From assembly GCA_964353405.1 (NCBI GenBank), contig CAYGWJ010000330.1, forward strand, positions 1 to 16,668: DNA of 16,668 bases. The letters run 5' to 3'. Both the position numbers and the translations under genes were made by a program. Origin of the DNA: JBGLNJ01 sp964353405. GTDB lineage: Bacteria; Chloroflexota; Anaerolineae; Fen-1058. The notes under the pieces are model-generated. The model saw only the letters and a program-made list of their open reading frames with translations. It searched no databases and had not been told where the DNA came from. Positions 1-5,499 of the stretch are shown here, piece after piece; positions within the stretch are counted from its first letter, which is position 1, and every line of letters starts with the position of its first letter.

Positions 1-142
1 GGTCGGGCCGCTCGGCGCGAGCCAATCGAAGCGCGGTCTCGCCCTCGCGCGCGACGACGGGCTGATGCCCGGCCTTGACCAGGTTGTAGGTCAGCACGTC
101 CACGATGGATTGTTCGTCGTCCACGACCAGGATTTTGCTCAC
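1..142 (-). CDS. Response regulator, receiver domain N-terminus (partial)
   Basis: The reverse strand opens with GTG at 142 and reads VSKILVVDDEQSIVDVLTYN and onward for about 47 residues until it runs off the window. The beta-1 strand followed by the acidic pair D8-D9 (ILVVDDE) is the start of a CheY-like receiver domain, in the form typical of OmpR/PhoB-type regulators. The phosphoacceptor Asp (usually near residue 52) and the output domain lie outside the window, so the subfamily is a guess. An in-frame GTG at 157 is an alternative start, and a TAA lies a little further upstream. A TATAAT box at 177-172 on the same strand fits as its promoter. The gene is divergent from the small pair that starts at 279. 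Confidence 0.85.
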   Translation of the reverse strand, partial: MSKILVVDDEQSIVDVLTYNLVKAGHQPVVAREGETALRLARAERPD

Positions 143-171
143 GTTGCCCCAGACCACGGTAGGCTGGCTTG

Positions 172-177
172 ATTATA
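172..177 (-). promoter_or_regulatory. -10 box of the response regulator gene
   Basis: Read on the minus strand this is a perfect TATAAT, 29 nt before the GTG start at 142, giving a predicted leader of roughly 22 nt. I see no good -35 hexamer at 16-18 nt. Confidence 0.5.
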
Positions 178-242
178 GCACGGGAATGTGGCAATCGTGT
201 GGCAAAATCAAGGCTCGAAACGTTCGAGAAAATTCTTTGTGC

Positions 243-248
243 TATAAT
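243..248 (+). promoter_or_regulatory. -10 box of the small gene pair
   Basis: Perfect TATAAT 30 nt before the ATG at 279. No convincing -35 hexamer is visible. It is divergent from the minus-strand -10 box at 172-177. Confidence 0.5.
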
Positions 249-278
249 CTATTTGTTCGTCAGAATAGGAGAAGTAGA

Positions 279-587
279 ATGGTTACAGACGTGATCTCAA
301 AACCAATTTATCGCATCCTCAGCGACCTCACTCAAGAGCCACGGGTGGAAGTTGCCTTGCCGTTGGCGGTCAAGGACTTGATCCGCCTCAAGCTCAAAGA
401 GACTCGCGAGCGCCGCCAAGAGTTTGAGCTGCGATACGGCATGGACTGGGCCGCGTTCAAGCCGGCCTGGCAAGAAGGCCGCATCCCCAACGCTCACTCG
501 TTAAAAGTCGAGCGTGACTATTGGGAATGGGAAGCGGCGGTTACAGATGAAGAGCGATTACCTCAGATGCTAGAGAGCCTGTCATGA
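279..587 (+). CDS. Small acidic protein, first gene of a toxin-antitoxin-like pair
   Basis: A 102-residue protein beginning MVTDVISKPIYRILSDLTQE. The ATG at 279 is chosen over an upstream in-frame ATG at 105 because an AGGAG lies 6 nt before it and a TATAAT lies at 243-248; the extra 58 residues would cross the divergent promoter. The protein is helical and charged: a KDLIRLKLKETRERRQEFE helix is followed by an RYGMDWAAFKPAWQEG segment and a C-terminal DYWEWEA motif. I recognise this layout from small proteins encoded in front of putative toxin genes in Chloroflexota and cyanobacteria, but I cannot name the family. Its stop overlaps the ATG of the next ORF (ATGA at 584-587), as in a coupled antitoxin-toxin pair. 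The antitoxin role is inferred. Confidence 0.7.
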   Translation: MVTDVISKPIYRILSDLTQEPRVEVALPLAVKDLIRLKLKETRERRQEFELRYGMDWAAFKPAWQEGRIPNAHSLKVERDYWEWEAAVTDEERLPQMLESLS

Positions 588-670
588 CGCTGGCCGAGTT
601 TCAGCGGAATGTTTTTGACGTGTTGGCTAGCCAGCAAGCGACCAACCCGACAACGAACTCATTAACTACT
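584..670 (+). pseudogene. Truncated second gene of the small pair (possible toxin)
   Basis: The ORF starts at an ATG that overlaps the upstream stop and reads MTLAEFQRNVFDVLASQQ. After about 29 codons the frame enters sequence related to the helicase N-terminus (671-730), then unrelated sequence antisense to the next gene. Only the first 25-29 residues look original, so the gene is interpreted as cut off by a rearrangement near 660-670. The frame stays open to 973, but that part is mainly a shadow of the minus-strand gene. The family cannot be identified from so short a piece; a small toxin partner is the natural guess from context. Confidence 0.5.
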
Positions 671-730
671 GTGGACATTCGCCAACTGCTCGACCAACTC
701 CGCGCCGGCCGAGATTTCATGCGGTGTGTG
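671..730 (+). repeat. Degenerate second copy of the helicase gene start
   Basis: From GTG at 671 the reading is VDIRQLLDQLRAGRDFMRCV. The true helicase start at 1295 reads MNIHELLDQLRTDREFMRRV. The DNA also matches closely, including an identical TGCTCGACCAACTCCGC core, and the two copies are 624 bp apart. Similarity fades after about 730. This is a remnant of a duplication, or the original 5' end left behind when the intervening DNA arrived. Confidence 0.75.
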
Positions 731-783
731 GGGTGCAGCGGGCACCTTTTGCGAGCTGATAGGTGGATTGTAGGGTTTGCGCT

Positions 784-1260
784 TTACGGATGCGCGTTGG
801 GGTTTTCCGCCGCCAGGCCTTCGGCGCGCTGCTCAAGAATGATCTCGCTGAGCGATTTGTCGCCCGCCTGGCTTAAAGCGGCGACAACACTTTCGAGGCG
901 AACTGAAGAGTCCGCCAGCCGGCGCAAGTTTGGCCCCAGTTCCGCCAACAGTCCGGCCTGGGCAAGCGCCTGACGCGCTTTTTCGCGATCACTGTCTATT
1001 TTGGGGGTCTGCGTCATCAGCCGCTCGGTAAGCCACTGGCGGGCAACCGATTGGGGAGTCTCGCCCAAATGCTCGGCCTCCTCGCTCAGCCGGCGATACA
1101 ATTCAGGCGCAAGTTCCAGAGTCAAAGTCGTTTGGGTGTGACCAAAATCAGTTGGTCGTCTGCGTAGGGGCAGGTCTTGTGCCTGCCCAGATGCGGGCAA
1201 CCACGAGGGTTGCCCCTACGCCACAACCAGATTTGGTCACACCCAAGTCGTTTCTTGCAT
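784..1260 (-). pseudogene. Ribbon-helix-helix protein gene split by a MITE-like insertion
   Basis: Removing the element at 1134-1244 and one copy of its 9-bp duplication restores a 118-residue ORF. It starts at ATG 1260 (MQETTLTLELAPELYRRLSEE) behind an AGAGGTG ribosome site and a TATAAT at 1283-1278. A beta strand (ETTLTLEL), helix (APELYRRLSEEAEHLG), turn and second helix (TPQSVARQWLTERL) form a ribbon-helix-helix fold as in CopG/Arc antitoxins and repressors. A longer helical C-terminus follows. As it stands, translation from 1260 stops after seven codons at a TGA inside the element's inverted repeat (1239-1237). The insert plus duplication is 120 bp, so the frame is kept. A TTG at 1200 inside the element could restart translation and give 138 residues with a new N-terminus. 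No ribosome site precedes that TTG. Loss of function is likely but not certain. Confidence 0.75.
1134..1244. mobile_element. MITE-like element, 111 bp, with 9-bp target duplication
   Basis: The element begins GGGTGTGACCAAAATC and ends GATTTGGTCACACCC, terminal inverted repeats of 15-16 bp with one indel. It is flanked by AAGTCGTTT at 1125-1133 and again at 1245-1253, a 9-bp target site duplication. The interior holds two further hairpins: GGGCAGG/CCTGCCC (1168-1174 with 1182-1188) and GGGCAACC/GGTTGCCC (1195-1202 with 1208-1215). These sit within a larger GTAGGGGCA...TGCCCCTAC palindrome. There is no room for a transposase, so movement would need one supplied in trans. It lies in the start of the ribbon-helix-helix gene. 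Confidence 0.85.
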
Positions 1261-1277
1261 ACGACACCTCTACTTTG

Positions 1278-1285
1278 ATTATAAC
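1278..1285. promoter_or_regulatory. Overlapping divergent -10 boxes (split RHH gene and helicase)
   Basis: On the minus strand 1283-1278 is TATAAT, 17 nt before the original RHH start at 1260. On the plus strand 1280-1285 is TATAAC, 9 nt before the helicase ATG at 1295. The helicase has no Shine-Dalgarno sequence, so a transcript from here would have almost no leader. Confidence 0.45.
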
Positions 1286-1294
1286 ACGATTGCC

Positions 1295-3886
1295 ATGAAT
1301 ATTCATGAATTGCTCGACCAACTCCGCACCGACCGCGAATTCATGCGGCGCGTGGCCGCGTGGGAGCGACTGCCCGCGCGTGAGGCGCGCACGGCGCCCT
1401 TTCCCGCGCCGCTGGATGCGCGGCTCGTCACGGCCCTCCAATCGCGCGGCATCGAATCGCTCTACACGCACCAGGCGCAGGCCGTCGAGGCCGTCGCACG
1501 CGGCGAGCACATCGCCGTCGTCACGTCCACCGCCTCGGGCAAGACGCTGTGCTATAACCTGCCCGTTCTGGATGCGCTGCTGCGCAATCCCGCGACGACC
1601 GCCCTGTACCTTTTCCCGACCAAGGCCCTGGCGCAGGATCAGCTCGCCGCGCTGCGCGAGCTGATTGACGCGCTGGGCGCGCAGATTTCTGCGCAGACTT
1701 ATGACGGCGACACACCGCGTGACCGCCGCCGTTCCACACGCAGCGCGGGCGGCATCGTCATCACCAATCCCGACATGCTGCACACCGGCATCCTGCCGCA
1801 TCACACGCAGTGGGCTGCCTTGTTCAGGAATCTGCGTTTCGTCGTCCTCGACGAGCTACACACCTATCGTGGCGTGTTCGGCAGTCACCTGGCCAACGTC
1901 ATCCGCCGACTCAAGCGCATCGCCGCTTTCTATGGCAGTGCGCCGCAATTCATTTGCTGCTCGGCCACCATCGCCAACCCGCTCGAGCTGGCGCAAAAAC
2001 TGTTGGATGTAGGGAGTGGGTCGCTCCCTTCCCCTGTCGGGGGAAGGGCTGGGGATGAGGGTCTGACTCTGATTGACGACGACGGCGCGCCGCGCGGCGA
2101 AAAGCATTTTATCCTGCTCAACCCGCCGATGGTGGACAAGACGCTGGGCCAGCGGCGCAGTTACATGCTTGAAGCGCGCGATGTGGCCGCGCGATTTCTA
2201 TCCGCCGGTATCCAGACCATTGTGTTCGCTCGCGCCCGGCTGACGACCGAAGTGCTCTTGACCTATGTGCGTGATGCGGCTGGGCCGTTGGGCGTTGACC
2301 CCCAGACGATTCGCGGCTATCGCGGTGGATACCTGGCCGAAGAACGCCGCGCCATCGAGCGTGGGCTGCGCGACGGCAGCGTGCACGGCGTGGTGGCGAC
2401 GAATGCGCTCGAGCTCGGCGTGGACATTGGCCAGCTGGGCGCGGCGGTGCTGGCAGGCTATCCCGGCACGATTGCCTCAGCCTGGCAGCAGGCCGGACGC
2501 GCCGGGCGGCGCAAGGATGTGTCGGCCGCTGTGATGGTCGCCAGCGCCGCGCCGCTCGATCAGTATCTCGTCACTCACCCGCGTTACTTTTTCGAGCGCA
2601 GCCCGGAGCATGGACTGATCGCGCCGGATAACCTCGTCATCCTGGTCAACCATCTCAAATGTGCTGCGTTCGAGCTGCCCTTTCAAGTGGGCGAACCCTT
2701 TGGCAGCCTCGGCCCGGTGGATGAATTTCTAAATGTGCTGGCTGAAGAAGGGTGGGTGCATCGCAGCGGCTCACACTTTCGCTGGGTTGCCGATGCTTAT
2801 CCGGCTCAGGGTATCTCGCTTCGCTCCGGCACGGACGATACGATTGCCATTATTTCCAGATCCGACCGGTCTGCCGATAGACCTGTCAGGCCTGAAACGA
2901 CGATCGGCCAGATGGATCGCCAGTCCGCTCCAACGCTGATTCATGCCGGCGCGATCTATTTGCACGAGGGGCAGCAATACCAGGTCGAGCAATTGGATTG
3001 GGAGGCGGGACAGGCATTGGTCAAGCCTGTTCAGGTGGACTATTATACTGATGCCAGTTCTGCTACCGATGTTCGAGTGCTAGCAGAAGCCGCCCATGAA
3101 GACTTGCTGGCAACCTCGCGCAGCCACGGCGAGGCGCTCATCACATCACTCGTCACGGGCTATCGCAAGGTCAAGCTCTACACGCACGAAACGCTGGGCT
3201 GGGGCGAAGTGACACTGCCGGAGCAAGAGACCCGCACGGCAGCGTACTGGTTCAGCGTGTCAAAAGACGCGGCGGAAAAACTGGTGGCCCAAGGCGTGCT
3301 CCTCTTGCCGAACGATTATGGTCCGTCGTGGAACAAGGCGCGGGAGGCGGCTCGCGCACGCGATGGCTATCGCTGCCGTTCGTGCGGAGCGCTGGAGCGC
3401 GAGGGACGCCAGCACGACGTGCATCACCTGCGCCCGTTTCGCGAATTCGGTTATGCGCGCGGTGTGAACGACAACGACAAGGTCGCCAATGCGCTCGAAA
3501 ACCTCGTCACACTTTGCCCGGTGTGCCATCACCGCGCCGAAGTATCGCGCGGTGTGCGCAGCACACTCGGCGGGCTGGCGCACGCGCTGGGCAACCTGGC
3601 GCCGCTTTACCTGATGTGCGACCCGCGCGACATTGGCATCGTCGCCGAGCAGCGCTCAGCCTTTGCCGGCCTTCCGACGATCACGCTTTACGAGCGCGTC
3701 CCGGCGGGCATTGGATTTTCGCAGACGCTGTACGAGTTGCACAACGAGCTCTTGACCGCCGCGCGTGATTTGATCGCGGCGTGCCCGTGCGACGGCGGCT
3801 GTCCCGCCTGCATCGGCCCCGGCGTGGGCGATCCAGAGGCAAAACAACAAACGGTCAAATTGCTGAACGTGTTGGCGGGGGCATGA
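1295..3886 (+). CDS. DEAD/DEAH-box helicase of the MrfA/YprA (DUF1998) family with internal HNH module
   Basis: This 863-residue ATP-dependent DNA helicase has every core motif: Walker A TSTASGKT (77-84), motif II DELH (186-189), SAT (223-225) and motif VI QQAGRAGRR (398-406). The C-terminus carries the DUF1998 cysteine cluster C830, C832, C836, C839 (CPCDGGCPAC), which in MrfA binds metal and supports DNA repair. Between the YW at 651-652 and GLAHALGNLAPLYLMCDPRD at 760-779 lies an HNH-type zinc module: C694-x2-C697, H710-H711, N736, C741-x2-C744-H745. The family normally joins these flanks directly. Residues about 239-256 come from a hairpin repeat inserted in frame, and 521-535 may be a second such insert. 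The ATG at 1295 lacks a ribosome site; a TATAAC 9 nt away suggests a near-leaderless message. A damaged copy of the gene's 5' end lies at 671-730. A repair helicase-nuclease role is inferred. Confidence 0.88.
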   Translation: MNIHELLDQLRTDREFMRRVAAWERLPAREARTAPFPAPLDARLVTALQSRGIESLYTHQAQAVEAVARGEHIAVVTSTASGKTLCYNLPVLDALLRNPATTALYLFPTKALAQDQLAALRELIDALGAQISAQTYDGDTPRDRRRSTRSAGGIVITNPDMLHTGILPHHTQWAALFRNLRFVVLDELHTYRGVFGSHLANVIRRLKRIAAFYGSAPQFICCSATIANPLELAQKLLDVGSGSLPSPVGGRAGDEGLTLIDDDGAPRGEKHFILLNPPMVDKTLGQRRSYMLEARDVAARFLSAGIQTIVFARARLTTEVLLTYVRDAAGPLGVDPQTIRGYRGGYLAEERRAIERGLRDGSVHGVVATNALELGVDIGQLGAAVLAGYPGTIASAWQQAGRAGRRKDVSAAVMVASAAPLDQYLVTHPRYFFERSPEHGLIAPDNLVILVNHLKCAAFELPFQVGEPFGSLGPVDEFLNVLAEEGWVHRSGSHFRWVADAYPAQGISLRSGTDDTIAIISRSDRSADRPVRPETTIGQMDRQSAPTLIHAGAIYLHEGQQYQVEQLDWEAGQALVKPVQVDYYTDASSATDVRVLAEAAHEDLLATSRSHGEALITSLVTGYRKVKLYTHETLGWGEVTLPEQETRTAAYWFSVSKDAAEKLVAQGVLLLPNDYGPSWNKAREAARARDGYRCRSCGALEREGRQHDVHHLRPFREFGYARGVNDNDKVANALENLVTLCPVCHHRAEVSRGVRSTLGGLAHALGNLAPLYLMCDPRDIGIVAEQRSAFAGLPTITLYERVPAGIGFSQTLYELHNELLTAARDLIAACPCDGGCPACIGPGVGDPEAKQQTVKLLNVLAGA
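2011..2063 (+). repeat. Palindromic repeat inserted in frame in the helicase
   Basis: Two hairpins follow one another. AGGGAG (2011-2016) pairs with CTCCCT (2024-2029), and CCCTTCCCC (2026-2034) pairs with GGGGAAGGG (2040-2048) across a 5-nt loop. The segment ends GGCTGGGGATGAGGGT, a sequence style I know from intergenic repeats. It encodes GSGSLPSPVGGRAGDEG between the conserved LAQKLLD and LTLIDDDGAPRGEKHF stretches, where relatives have only a few residues. Confidence 0.6.
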
Positions 3887-3933
3887 TCGCCAGGTGCCCA
3901 CGGCGGTCCGCGGTCAAAAGGCGAGTTAAAGCA

Positions 3934-3990
3934 AGCCTCCGCCAGAGCGGGGAGCCCAAGCGGAGGCTGCAGCCAAGGAAAGGAGGAGAC
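3934..3990 (+). ncRNA. Hairpin plus GCAGCCAAGG-purine motif, copy 1
   Basis: AGCCTCCGC (3934-3942) pairs with GCGGAGGCT (3960-3968). Directly after it come GCAGCCAAGG and AAAGGAGGAGAC (3969-3990). Copy 2 has the same order with a different stem, so the stem pairing is kept while its sequence differs. The purine tract could serve as a ribosome site for a TTG at 3991 opening a 24-codon ORF. No named RNA family is recognised. Confidence 0.35.
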
Positions 3991-4168
3991 TTGTTAAAGG
4001 GCGTTTTACCGCCCGTACGGGGCATATCTTACCCTAGTCTAAACTCACTGCGTAGTGCCCAATGACACCTAAAGCTTGTGACGAATGTCCTAGCGGGCAT
4101 TTGTGTGATGCTTTTCACTATCGCACTTTTAACAATCGTGCAATGACCTGCTCCGCAGATTAAAAGAG

Positions 4169-4211
4169 GACTCCCACCGGGGATGGCGGGAGTCGCAGCC
4201 AAGGGAGGAGG
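4169..4211 (+). ncRNA. Hairpin plus GCAGCCAAGG-purine motif, copy 2
   Basis: GACTCCC (4169-4175) pairs with GGGAGTC (4188-4194), followed at once by GCAGCCAAGGGAGGAGG (4195-4211). The core starts 226 bp after the core of copy 1. GGAGGAGG lies 7 nt before a GTG at 4218 that opens a 27-codon ORF ending at 4301. That ORF runs through the inverted repeat at 4214-4268 and is not called as a gene. Confidence 0.35.
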
Positions 4212-4213
4212 TT

Positions 4214-4268
4214 GCAAGTGAACGCGGCCTGCAATGAACTCATTATGATTACCGCCGCGCTCACTTGC
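4214..4268. repeat. 14-bp inverted repeat
   Basis: GCAAGTGAACGCGG (4214-4227) and CCGCGCTCACTTGC (4255-4268) are complementary with one G:U-type mismatch, separated by 27 nt. As RNA it would form a very stable hairpin directly after motif copy 2. It is not followed by a T tract, so it is not a typical terminator. Confidence 0.6.
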
Positions 4269-4421
4269 GGTAACGTTAGATTAGCACTCTTCAGGTATTG
4301 ACCACAGTGACATATGACACCCTCTATATGTGACAAACATAACACGCCTGGTACTCTAGTCCTGGTACCCTGACCGCAAACAAACGTTGAATCAACACCG
4401 GTGGACACTATTTCGCCGCGA

Positions 4422-4451
4422 CTGGCACAGGAATGAGAAAAGTGATACTAT
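4422..4451 (+). promoter_or_regulatory. pdhA: Possible promoter of the PDH operon
   Basis: CTGGCA (4422-4427), 18-nt spacer, then an extended -10 TGATACTAT (4443-4451). Transcription would start near 4458, about 50 nt before the E1 alpha ATG at 4508. A second possibility further up is TTGACC at 4298 with TCTATA at 4323, which has a long 19-nt spacer. Confidence 0.35.
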
Positions 4452-4507
4452 TGGCCATTGGGTTTCCTGCAACAGCGATCGTACTGACATCGAGAGGAGA
4501 AAAAGTC

Positions 4508-5488
4508 ATGAGTGAACTGGCGCCAAACGAATTGCACAAACTCTTTCGACTCATGGTGCTCATTCGGCGTTTTGAGGAAAAGTCCGCCGAGCTTTACAGT
4601 GAAGGCAAAATAGGCGGGTTCCTGCATTTGTACATCGGCGAGGAAGCCGTCGCCGTCGGCGCGTGCCAGGCGCTGGGTGCACAAGATCATTTGTTGACGG
4701 CGTACCGCGATCACGGCTGGGCCATCGCCAGGGGATTGGATCCGAAGCGAGTGATGGCCGAGTTGCTGGGCAAGGCCACCGGCGTCGTAGGTGGCAGAGG
4801 CGGCTCGATGCACATGGCGGACCCCGCGCGTCACTATTGGGGCGGACATGCCATCGTCGGCGGACACTTGCCGCTGGCGACGGGGATTGGGATGAGCCTC
4901 CGCTACAAAGACGAGCCGCAGGTCGTGCTATGCGTCATCGGCGAAGGCACGACCAACATCGGCTACTTTCACGAGTCCATCAACCTGGCCGCCGTGTGGA
5001 AACTGCCGGTCGTCTACCTGGTCGAGAACAATCAATATGGGATGGGCACGGAAGTGAGCCGCGCTTCGGCGGTCTCGAATGTCTTTGAGCGAGGCTGCGC
5101 TTACGACATTGCCAGTCTGCAGGTCAACGGGCAGAATGTCGTGCAAGTTTATCAGGCCATCGAGGAAGCGCTGAATCACGCGCGCGCCAACGGCCCGTTC
5201 CTGCTCGAAGCCAGAACCTACCGCTACGCCGGTCACTCGATGGGCGACCCGGAACGGTACCGCACCAAGGCCGAGGTCGAAGAAGAGCGCCGCACACGCG
5301 ACCCGATTCACCTCTTGGGCGAGGTGCTCAAGTCTAAAGGCCTGGCCGACGACGCGGCGCTGGACCAGGTATGGAAATCGGTTGAAGATGAATTGGCCGG
5401 GATTGTGCAGTTTGCGGAATCCAGCCCCGAGCCAGAAGACGCGACGCTGTGGGAAAACATCTATGTCAATCCACCGGCACACGGTTAG
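4508..5488 (+). CDS. pdhA: Pyruvate dehydrogenase E1 component, alpha subunit
   Basis: With the beta subunit this thiamine-diphosphate enzyme decarboxylates pyruvate and transfers the acetyl group to the lipoyl arm of E2. The ATG at 4508 has GAGAGGAG before it and gives 326 residues, the usual family length, starting at the conserved LHKLFRLMVLIRRFEEK segment. An in-frame ATG at 4433 would add 25 unconserved residues. Visible motifs are YRDHG (66-70), GGRGGSMHM (96-103), the cofactor motif GEG...ENN (145-147, 173-175), and the loop YRYAGHSMGDPERYR (238-252). The cofactor motif has Glu146 where the family has Asp (GDG). It is first in an operon with pdhB (11-nt gap) and pdhC. An acetoin or branched-chain dehydrogenase role cannot be excluded by sequence alone. 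Confidence 0.9.
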   Translation: MSELAPNELHKLFRLMVLIRRFEEKSAELYSEGKIGGFLHLYIGEEAVAVGACQALGAQDHLLTAYRDHGWAIARGLDPKRVMAELLGKATGVVGGRGGSMHMADPARHYWGGHAIVGGHLPLATGIGMSLRYKDEPQVVLCVIGEGTTNIGYFHESINLAAVWKLPVVYLVENNQYGMGTEVSRASAVSNVFERGCAYDIASLQVNGQNVVQVYQAIEEALNHARANGPFLLEARTYRYAGHSMGDPERYRTKAEVEEERRTRDPIHLLGEVLKSKGLADDAALDQVWKSVEDELAGIVQFAESSPEPEDATLWENIYVNPPAHG

Positions 5489-5499
5489 GAGATAAGACA

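Larger units (their letters stand above)
3887..4432. other. Hairpin-rich non-coding region before the PDH operon
   Basis: No credible gene longer than 30 codons lies here on either strand. The base composition is less GC-rich than that of the neighbouring genes. It contains two related hairpin-plus-purine motifs (3934-3990, 4169-4211), a 14-bp inverted repeat (4214-4268), a small GGGCG/CGCCC hairpin around 4009-4024 that may end helicase transcription, and an 8-bp direct repeat CCTGGTAC (4347-4354 and 4361-4368). I recognise no tRNA, rRNA or named riboswitch. It may be an untranslated leader of the PDH operon, or debris from lost mobile DNA. Confidence 0.55.

Noticed and set aside
1148..1804. 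A 218-codon minus-strand frame over the helicase start
   Set aside because: It is an antisense shadow of the GC-rich helicase gene with low-complexity Arg/Gly-rich translation.
3991..4301. Short ORFs from TTG 3991 (24 codons) and GTG 4218 (27 codons) as genes
   Set aside because: They use rare starts, have no recognisable sequence, and overlap the hairpins; noted only as a possibility in the findings.
4347..4368. Direct repeat CCTGGTAC as an operator
   Set aside because: Only two 8-bp copies 14 bp apart; too little to claim a binding site.
3887..4432. A known riboswitch (cobalamin, c-di-AMP or similar) before the PDH genes
   Set aside because: I compared the motifs from memory with the consensus cores of several classes and found only short partial likenesses, so no class is claimed.
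4433..4507. Start of pdhA at ATG 4433
   Set aside because: It adds 25 residues not expected in the family; the ATG at 4508 has a better ribosome site and gives the usual length. The -10-like TACTAT at 4446 also lies inside the extension.
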